A stretch of 5,631 nucleotides of DNA from Candidatus Coatesiibacteriota bacterium (lineage in GTDB: Bacteria > B130-G9). Positions 1 through 4,672 of the stretch are shown one piece after another. Under the pieces are notes generated by a model. The model worked only from the letters and a program-made list of their open reading frames with translations. It made no database searches and was not told where the DNA came from. The translations under genes and the position numbers were made by a program. The stretch's first letter is position 1; each line of letters starts with the position of its first letter. The stretch covers positions 1-5,631 of the forward strand of contig JAFGIT010000324.1 in the NCBI GenBank assembly GCA_016929465.1, written 5' to 3'.

Positions 1-1067
1 ACCTCGCAGGGCGTCGAGTGGTCCGCAGCAAGCGCGACGTAGATGTCGTCGTCGATCTGCGCCAGTATCGATCCGAGCATCTCGTCGATCTTCTCGATGA
101 AGTGCATCTTATCGAGCGGGTTATTGTCATGCGATAGTATGTCGGTTCCCTTGACGTGAAGCACGACGAGGTCATTGACCTTCAGGGCCTCCGTCGCATA
201 TCGGGCCTTTTCATCCAGGATCGTATCGACGTTTGCTGTGAATCGGGGCGAAGTGAACACTTCAAAGCCGGCCATCCGGGCAACGCCCAGGACAGTGCTC
301 TCACCGGCGATGCACGCGCCCTTGAGCCCGAATCGCTCCGCCATGCTGCGCATCCTCAACGGGGAGCCGGCACCTCGCGTCAGGATGATATTCGCCGGTG
401 GCTCGCCCTTTTGAATTCTGGCCTGATTGACGGGGTGGTCCTTCAGGATCTCGTGCGAGCGCTTGACGAATTCGTTGACCACATCGGCGGTCTTCTGCGC
501 CAGCTTGAGCCCTGGCTCGGAGGGCTCGCAGATTCTCACTTTCTTGCCAATGCTCGCAGGACCAGGGTCAGTGTCGGTGATCTCGGGGGATAGCTTGTCA
601 CCACGCAGAACCAGGACCGCACGATGCTCGGTTGCCTCTTTGAACTCGACCTCGATGCCCTCCGCGACATCGAGCCCATTCAACGAAGCGGCCAGTTTGC
701 GAGTGCCCTCCCGTATCCTGCCGGCTCGCCTGTCGATGACCTTCATCTCGTCATCCACGGTCGCGAAGTTGCAGCGAAGTGCGACGTCCTGCGGCTGGAG
801 CTTCATGTTGATGCCGACCGCCTCGATCGGCCCTCTTCCCCAGTAGGTCTTTAGCGGATTATAGCCGAAAAGGGCGAGCGTTCCGACGTCGGTGCCAACG
901 CGAATCCCCGGCGCGAGCGGGTCAACGAGCCCATTGATTGCGTTACGAGCCAGGTTATCCATGTTCGGCGTGTTTGCAGCCTCGAGCGGCGTCCGACGAC
1001 CAAGTTTGTAGATGGGTCTGTCGCCAACACCGTCCTGGATAAGCATTAGCCCCTTCGATTTCCTCAT
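1..1067 (-). CDS. apgM: 2,3-bisphosphoglycerate-independent phosphoglycerate mutase, ApgM (archaeal) type, C-terminus cut by the window edge
   Basis: This cytosolic enzyme interconverts 3- and 2-phosphoglycerate in lower glycolysis and gluconeogenesis. It belongs to the alkaline-phosphatase superfamily and needs divalent metal but no 2,3-bisphosphoglycerate. The frame is open for 355 codons to the window edge; the family is about 400 residues, so only the C-terminus is missing. Seen: an N-terminal QDGVGDRP block with metal-ligand Asp12, the TPLEAANTPNMDNLA stretch (27-40), the nucleophile loop GTDVGTLALFGYNP (58-71), GRGPIEA (77-83), NFATVDD (100-106) with DRRAGRI (112-118), and the C-terminal metal sites D309/H313 (TDILSHD) and D349/H350 (ADHSTPC). 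The nucleophile position holds Thr59 where archaeal members I remember have Ser (GSDTAHL). The second ATG (1067) is preferred because AGGTGA at 1080-1075 sits 7 bases before it; the ATG at 1073 is too close. Family assignment is confident. Confidence 0.93.
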   Translation of the reverse strand, partial: MRKSKGLMLIQDGVGDRPIYKLGRRTPLEAANTPNMDNLARNAINGLVDPLAPGIRVGTDVGTLALFGYNPLKTYWGRGPIEAVGINMKLQPQDVALRCNFATVDDEMKVIDRRAGRIREGTRKLAASLNGLDVAEGIEVEFKEATEHRAVLVLRGDKLSPEITDTDPGPASIGKKVRICEPSEPGLKLAQKTADVVNEFVKRSHEILKDHPVNQARIQKGEPPANIILTRGAGSPLRMRSMAERFGLKGACIAGESTVLGVARMAGFEVFTSPRFTANVDTILDEKARYATEALKVNDLVVLHVKGTDILSHDNNPLDKMHFIEKIDEMLGSILAQIDDDIYVALAADHSTPCE

Positions 1068-1074
1068 CCCCATA

Positions 1075-1080
1075 TCACCT
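1075..1080 (-). promoter_or_regulatory. Shine-Dalgarno site that decides the apgM start
   Basis: The minus strand reads AGGTGA here. It lies 7 bases before the ATG at 1067 but only one base before the in-frame ATG at 1073, so spacing favours 1067. The two choices differ by only two residues (Met-Gly). Confidence 0.65.
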
Positions 1081-1131
1081 CGTATGCCCCAATATGTCCT
1101 TTCATATCATCTTAATCGAACGCCACCGAAA

Positions 1132-1160
1132 ATTATATAGGCGCCCGTGCAGCAAAATCA
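1132..1160 (-). promoter_or_regulatory. Candidate apgM promoter with a perfect -10 box
   Basis: On the minus strand a perfect TATAAT lies at 1137-1132, inside TATATAATTTT. The -35 region is weak: TGATTT at 1160-1155 with a 17-base spacer. Initiation would fall near 1125, giving a leader of about 58 bases before the ATG at 1067. The A/T-rich block stands out against the GC-richer flank. The -10 is well supported by sequence and the -35 is not. Confidence 0.45.
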
Positions 1161-1370
1161 GAGCAAGTCCCATCTCTAAAAGACTAGGCCTTACCTTCCC
1201 CATGTCAATAGCAATGTGAATTACCCATCAAATTGACTATTCAGGGCGAGCCTCCCAGGCACCGCTTTGTTTCGCGATGACCTGGCATCGCACCAAATTG
1301 ATCGACAGAGAATCAATCCTGATCTCTTGCTCCCTCCCAACCGCCATTTGCAATCCGGCCCCATTCGAGC

Positions 1371-1399
1371 TTGACACTCGCTTTGCCAGTGTTTATCTA
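1371..1399 (+). promoter_or_regulatory. Candidate promoter of the propeller gene
   Basis: A perfect TTGACA at 1371-1376 is followed after 17 bases by TATCTA (1394-1399), which matches TATAAT only at its first three positions. If real, transcription would begin near 1407 and leave a leader of about 150 bases. The -35 is good and the -10 is poor, so confidence is limited. The proposed -10 overlaps a perfect palindrome, a common place for an operator. Confidence 0.35.
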
Positions 1400-1408
1400 T
1401 TGCAATAG
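1397..1408. repeat. Perfect 12-bp palindrome, possible operator
   Basis: CTATTGCAATAG equals its own reverse complement over 12 bases. It starts inside the proposed -10 box and covers the likely transcription start. A dimeric repressor site would look like this, but no regulator is encoded nearby and a single 12-mer can occur by chance. Confidence 0.35.
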
Positions 1409-1540
1409 GATTTTTGATACCGGACTAAGAGGCATTGCCGGGGGGCTTTGAATGCCAACTACGACCAATTTGGCCCATGACTGCTTTCTGCACGAGTTCC
1501 CTATATCTGGGAGCACCAGTGCCTTACATACCCAACTCTG

Positions 1541-1561
1541 CATGTTTTGGATGCAAACATG
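1541..1561 (+). promoter_or_regulatory. Hairpin enclosing the start codon of the propeller gene
   Basis: CATGTTT (1541-1547) and AAACATG (1555-1561) are perfect reverse complements, separated by a 7-base loop, TGGATGC. The right arm contains the ATG start at 1559-1561 and the loop contains the only Shine-Dalgarno-like bases (GGAT, 1549-1552). In mRNA this would pair the start codon and expose the weak ribosome site. The stem is A/U-rich and modest in stability, so a regulatory role is inference. Confidence 0.35.
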
Positions 1562-2908
1562 AGGATTCTCATATTCTTGGGTGTCACCATCTTGCTGAGT
1601 CTTATCGCGCACGCGACTGCTCAGTGCGCCCGAATCGAGAGCTTCCTGCTGCCGTCGCCGCCGATATATAGTGATGCGGCGGAAGGTATGGCTCAGGTCG
1701 GTCAAAGCGGGGATCCGTGGCTGATACTACCCATGCCTTTGAGGTTGATCAGGCTTTCGGACGCCGATTTTGAGTGCGTGTATGATAGCGCGATCATGAC
1801 GGAATGGCCGATGCATTTGACGTGCGCTCCCGACGGCAGACTCTGGATCGGCTATTTCGAGTATGTCTATTCATCTGATATAGGGCTTCATCCCAGCGGA
1901 ATCGACATTCCCTCGTACTATATGGCAGCCGGATCATATATTAGCATTGCTGATCCGATGATCGACGCAGATGGGCGACTCTTCCTTCGCGGGATATCTT
2001 CCTCTTGGGGCGTGCAAAGCACCAGTATTTGGGAGCTCATCCCCAGGGGAAATCCAATTAGTGTCTTCGAAATCTATCATCTGGATCGGCCATTTCTTGT
2101 TTCCGCGAATGAGATGTGGGCGGAAGCTGCGCTCTTCAGGCCCGATCCCAGCGAGCTCACTGAGATCGACCTGAATGCAAGTGAAATCAAAGGTGTGTAT
2201 GCAGCGGCTCCCAGTCAGATCGACGCAAAGGATGCCGAGGGAGTATTCTGGAGCGCCCGGTGGAGTGGCATTTATACCTTCGATCGGAGCCAGACAGCTC
2301 TTTATTGCTCGCCTGGAGATGAAACAGCGTACAAATCACCTCTCGCTCTTACTGCGAACGGAACGATATGGGTTGCGAATCGTGCCCCCATTGGAAAACA
2401 GGGGATTGTCCGTATTCAGGGGGATAACATTCAGTTGTTCACAGAAAGCGATGGATTATTTACTAGCTGCTGCTCGTGGCCTTTAATTGATTATGACGGT
2501 CAAGTTTGGGTGTTCTCCGAAGCCTCGGAGGGGATAGTCGCAATCAATTGCATCTCCGACGGTGGTTGGCCGCCGATGCGGCTGATGCTGCGGGAGTTAG
2601 CGACGGAGGGGACTATCGCGGTCGAAGCGCAGGTGATAAACAACGGGCCGGTCGTTGGGGTGGACGTCTATATCGCGCTGGAGCTTGGCGGGCAGCTGCT
2701 CTATTGGCCGAACTGGACTTCAGAGCCGCACGCTAACCAGGTCAACCTACGCCCCGGCCACAACCAGACCGCGACGATCATCGAGATGTCCCGCGACCAA
2801 ATTCCCCCCGGCAGCTACACCGTCTGGGGCTGCATGACCGGTCGCAACACGCAGAAGCTCATCGGCCCAATCGACCGCAAGTTCGAGAGCGTTAGCGTAG
2901 TTAGGTAG
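1559..2908 (+). CDS. Secreted beta-propeller protein (two-component-regulator-propeller-like repeats) with C-terminal beta-rich domain
   Basis: A 449-residue exported protein of unknown function. Residues 1-22 form a signal peptide: MR, a hydrophobic core (ILIFLGVTILLSLIA), then an ATA-Q cleavage site. Gln precedes Cys, so there is no lipobox. The body carries Reg_prop-like blade motifs of the form DxxGxxW: APDGRLWIG (90-98), DADGRLFLRG (136-145), DAEGVFWSA (225-233), TANGTIWVA (265-273) and DYDGQVWVF (311-319). From about residue 336 a separate domain begins, with VDVYIALEL, LYWPNW and IPPGSYTVW; I recall similar tails on exported proteins of uncultured bacteria but cannot name a family. No kinase, membrane anchor or enzyme site is visible, so binding or surface display is more likely than signalling. 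The ATG at 1559 is preferred over an in-frame TTG at 1547, which lacks a ribosome site and would put charged residues before the signal peptide. GC rises from about 49% to about 62% near 2521. Confidence 0.8.
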   Translation: MRILIFLGVTILLSLIAHATAQCARIESFLLPSPPIYSDAAEGMAQVGQSGDPWLILPMPLRLIRLSDADFECVYDSAIMTEWPMHLTCAPDGRLWIGYFEYVYSSDIGLHPSGIDIPSYYMAAGSYISIADPMIDADGRLFLRGISSSWGVQSTSIWELIPRGNPISVFEIYHLDRPFLVSANEMWAEAALFRPDPSELTEIDLNASEIKGVYAAAPSQIDAKDAEGVFWSARWSGIYTFDRSQTALYCSPGDETAYKSPLALTANGTIWVANRAPIGKQGIVRIQGDNIQLFTESDGLFTSCCSWPLIDYDGQVWVFSEASEGIVAINCISDGGWPPMRLMLRELATEGTIAVEAQVINNGPVVGVDVYIALELGGQLLYWPNWTSEPHANQVNLRPGHNQTATIIEMSRDQIPPGSYTVWGCMTGRNTQKLIGPIDRKFESVSVVR

Positions 2909-2934
2909 TTCAAGGTTCAAAGTTCAAGGTCAAG
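2908..2934 (+). repeat. Tandem GTTCAAG heptamer repeats
   Basis: Directly after the propeller gene stop codon, whose final G it shares, come GTTCAAG (2908-2914), GTTCAAA (2915-2921), GTTCAAG (2922-2928) and a shortened GTCAAG (2929-2934). The 7-base period is plain. Such GTTCAA tracts are, from memory, scattered between genes in some environmental bacterial genomes. The units are too short and unspaced to be a CRISPR array. Function is unknown. Confidence 0.75.
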
Positions 2935-2948
2935 AGGAGTCATTAGAA

Positions 2949-3040
2949 TTTTTCTCCACGAATGGCACTAATGATCACGAAGAAAGTATGTATTATATTT
3001 CATTTCTTAGTGATTCTTCGTGAAATTGGTGGATCAAAAA
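2949..3040. repeat. Long imperfect inverted repeat between convergent genes
   Basis: The left arm (2949-2985) and right arm (3003-3040) are imperfect reverse complements, with about 29 matches in 38 aligned columns, around a 17-base A/T-rich loop. Both arms carry TTCGTG/CACGAA-type phrases. The unit ends 40 bases before the isomerase stop, in the spacer where two genes converge. It could form a long hairpin limiting read-through from either side, or be an inactive short interspersed repeat. There is no T-run after the stem on either strand, so it is not a standard intrinsic terminator. Confidence 0.6.
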
Positions 3041-3049
3041 TCTGATCCA
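3030..3049. repeat. Short perfect hairpin at the right end of the inverted repeat
   Basis: TGGATCA (3030-3036) pairs perfectly with TGATCCA (3043-3049) across a 6-base loop. It overlaps the right arm of the larger inverted repeat, so the two structures would compete. It lies 30 bases past the isomerase stop codon in the direction of isomerase transcription. No T-run follows on either strand, so a terminator role is only possible. Confidence 0.45.
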
Positions 3050-3078
3050 TCAATTCCCAATTCTGGACAGAGATGCGC

Positions 3079-4434
3079 TCATTGGGCGGATAGTCTTTCC
3101 TTCGTGATCTTCTTGCCGAGATCGACTCCGGGCTGGATAAAGGCGTTGATGTTATAGAGCTCTCCCGAAAAGGCGGTTGCGAGCATGAACATCATCAGGA
3201 GTTGGCCCATAACCTCCGCGTCGATATGCGGCAGTGTGATCGAGCATGTCGGCCGCTTTCGCTCCTTGAGGGCGAGTTCGGTGCCGAGCTTCTCGGTTCG
3301 AATCAGCTCGGTCAGCGTGTGGCCGGCGAGGTAGCCGATTCCCGGGTCGCTCTTGAAATCATCCGGGATGAGGACTTCGCTCCCGAAGCGCTCCACGTCG
3401 ATGAATGTGATGACCTTGTCCGCAGGCCCTTCCATGAAGAGCTGGTTCTGCGAGTGCTGGTCTGTTGCACCGATTGCAGGCAGCGGCGTCGGGCCGACAC
3501 TGATGACCTCGCCGGCACGATTCTTCTCCTTGCCCAGGCTCTCACCCCAGAGCTGAACAAACCAGTCCGAAAAGGCTGTCAGGCGGCTGCTATAGGGGAA
3601 CATCACGTTGATGTTCTTGCCCTTTTGTGTATCGGCAAGGTAATAGACCATCGCGGCGAGGTTTGCTGGGCTCTCCATGGGGTTGGTGGCATTCAGACTT
3701 AGCTCGACCATCTTGCGGGCGCCGGCAAGAAACGCCTCAATATCTATCCCACAGAGAGCGGCCGGAAACATCCCAACCGAACACAGTACCGAGAACCGGC
3801 CGCCGAGCTTCGTCGGAATCGGTAGCGAGTGAAGCCCCACTCTCTTGACCAGTTCCCTCAAAAAACCCTTCTCGGGGTCGGTGATCATCACGAACCGAGA
3901 GGCTGCCTCGGATTTGCCGAGCAGGTTCACGAGCCGCTCGTGCACTACCGCGAAGTTGGCCATCGTCTCGGGTGTACCGCCGGATTTGCTCGTGATGACG
4001 AACAGGGCCTTCGAGAGGTCGAGATGCTCGATCAGTGCTGATGTTATATCCGGATCGACGTTGTCGAGCACGAACCACCTGGGGTGTCCGCCTCGCTCAT
4101 CGTGGCTCATAAAATTGTGCATTGGGTGAAGCAGGGCGGAGTGAATCGTGGTGCAGCCGAGCGCAGAGCCGCCGATGCCGATGATCACCACATTCTCGTA
4201 TTTGCCGTGGAGCTCTTCGGCAAGCGATTTTGACTCCTCGGCCATCTCACGGTCGAATGGGGCATCAGCGAAGGCAAGGCTGCCCGCGGCTTGTGCCTGT
4301 GCAAGCGCCATCGCGGCCTTCTTGCCCTCCCCTTCGGCAAACTTGGAGAGCTCGTTCTCGTTGATGCCGTTCTCTCTTCCGATGGCCTCAGCCATCGCGT
4401 TGGCGTAGTCGAATCCTATGTGATCGAGGCCCAT
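3079..4434 (-). CDS. pgi: Glucose-6-phosphate isomerase (phosphoglucose isomerase)
   Basis: This cytosolic enzyme interconverts glucose 6-phosphate and fructose 6-phosphate at the top of glycolysis and in gluconeogenesis. The 451-residue chain is complete and matches the short bacterial form (about 450 residues, as in Bacillus) rather than the ~550-residue E. coli form. It has two sugar-isomerase (SIS) domains. Seen: GIGGSALG (86-93), phosphate-binding SKSGGTPET (149-157), GGRFSVLCSVG (211-221), WGES with the expected catalytic Glu298, DQHSQNQLFMEGP with His327, and the C-terminal QPGVDLGKK with the likely catalytic Lys441. All key residues are present. The ATG at 4434 follows GGAGA (4445-4441) with a 6-base gap. 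The downstream neighbour is convergent, so this gene appears to be transcribed alone. Its upstream region is shared divergently with the protease gene. The long frames on the opposite strand are shadows. Confidence 0.97.
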   Translation of the reverse strand: MGLDHIGFDYANAMAEAIGRENGINENELSKFAEGEGKKAAMALAQAQAAGSLAFADAPFDREMAEESKSLAEELHGKYENVVIIGIGGSALGCTTIHSALLHPMHNFMSHDERGGHPRWFVLDNVDPDITSALIEHLDLSKALFVITSKSGGTPETMANFAVVHERLVNLLGKSEAASRFVMITDPEKGFLRELVKRVGLHSLPIPTKLGGRFSVLCSVGMFPAALCGIDIEAFLAGARKMVELSLNATNPMESPANLAAMVYYLADTQKGKNINVMFPYSSRLTAFSDWFVQLWGESLGKEKNRAGEVISVGPTPLPAIGATDQHSQNQLFMEGPADKVITFIDVERFGSEVLIPDDFKSDPGIGYLAGHTLTELIRTEKLGTELALKERKRPTCSITLPHIDAEVMGQLLMMFMLATAFSGELYNINAFIQPGVDLGKKITKERLSAQ

Positions 4435-4440
4435 GCTTTG

Positions 4441-4445
4441 TCTCC
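4441..4445 (-). promoter_or_regulatory. Ribosome-binding site of pgi
   Basis: The minus strand reads GGAGA, then CAAAGC, then the ATG at 4434. The 6-base spacing is near ideal and fixes the start. No other in-frame start with a comparable site lies nearby. Confidence 0.75.
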
Positions 4446-4535
4446 ATTTGCGTAATTCAGAGAAAGTCCATCAGTGCGAATCTGTAGCCCGACAGGCACA
4501 AAGTCAATATCGAGTGCTCGCCGGGATATATTAAA

Positions 4536-4551
4536 TTGGCAAGCGAGCCAA
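4536..4551. repeat. Inverted repeat TTGGC-N6-GCCAA in the divergent promoter region
   Basis: TTGGC (4536-4540) and GCCAA (4547-4551) are perfect 5-bp inverted arms with a 6-base centre. The element lies about 100 bases upstream of pgi and 120 upstream of the protease gene, where a regulator could act on either. Five-base arms are weak evidence and no cognate regulator is encoded here. Confidence 0.25.
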
Positions 4552-4591
4552 ACGTGAGCCCGTATTAGCCGAGCTTTGTCGTTGAATGGAG

Positions 4592-4622
4592 CTGACTTTT
4601 TGCCTAAATTAGGTAATATTAT
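4592..4622 (+). promoter_or_regulatory. Weak promoter candidate for the protease gene, with embedded palindrome
   Basis: The A/T-rich stretch offers CTGACT (4592-4597) as a -35 and TAATAT (4614-4619) as a -10 with a 16-base spacer; each matches consensus at about four of six positions. Overlapping TATTAT (4617-4622) is an alternative -10. Between them sits the 11-base inverted repeat CCTAA-A-TTAGG (4603-4613), in a position where a bound protein would block RNA polymerase. The leader would be about 45-50 bases. Confidence 0.3.
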
Positions 4623-4660
4623 GGTGCTGTTTTATATCAGGTCCACTTGCTTCTTTGATT

Positions 4661-4666
4661 GAGGAG
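4661..4666 (+). promoter_or_regulatory. Ribosome-binding site of the protease gene
   Basis: GAGGAG lies 6 bases before the ATG at 4673 (gap ACAAAC). This is the strongest Shine-Dalgarno match in the window and fixes the start. Confidence 0.8.
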
Positions 4667-4672
4667 ACAAAC

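Larger units (their letters stand above)
1068..1558. other. Divergent intergenic region between apgM and the propeller gene
   Basis: This ~490-base stretch has no convincing gene. Open frames at 1397-1705 (minus) and 1435-1671 (plus) run into the propeller gene and have no recognisable domain or ribosome-binding site. It does hold an apgM -10 box near 1132, a TTGACA box at 1371, a 12-bp palindrome at 1397-1408 and a start-codon hairpin at 1541-1561. The part from about 1165 to 1365 shows nothing I can name. I see no tRNA and no recognisable riboswitch. Confidence 0.6.

Noticed and set aside
156-846. Plus-strand open frames of up to 145 codons (156-593, 427-846 and others)
   Set aside because: They lie antisense to the clearly homologous apgM, have low-complexity Ser/Arg-rich or frame-shadow composition and no ribosome-binding sites.
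1547-1558. TTG at 1547 as the start of the propeller gene
   Set aside because: No ribosome-binding site precedes it and it adds MDAN before a standard Met-Arg signal peptide; the ATG at 1559 fits better.
1397-1705. Minus-strand 102-codon frame crossing the propeller gene start
   Set aside because: It overlaps the signal-peptide region of the propeller gene, has no recognisable domain, and its composition is that of an antisense shadow.
2175-2837. Other plus-strand frames inside the propeller gene (2175-2486, 2506-2736, 2655-2837)
   Set aside because: They are out-of-frame shadows of a continuous gene with domain motifs in its own frame; no sign of a frameshift was found.
2908-2934. Heptamer tract as a CRISPR array
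   Set aside because: The units are 7 bases, directly adjacent, with no spacers and no cas genes nearby.
2949-3049. Inverted repeats as a classical intrinsic terminator
   Set aside because: The stems are not GC-rich and no T-run follows them on either strand; left as a repeat with a possible barrier role.
3202-3702. Plus-strand 166-codon frame inside pgi
   Set aside because: It is antisense to an intact isomerase with all catalytic motifs; high-GC codon structure commonly leaves such long antisense frames.
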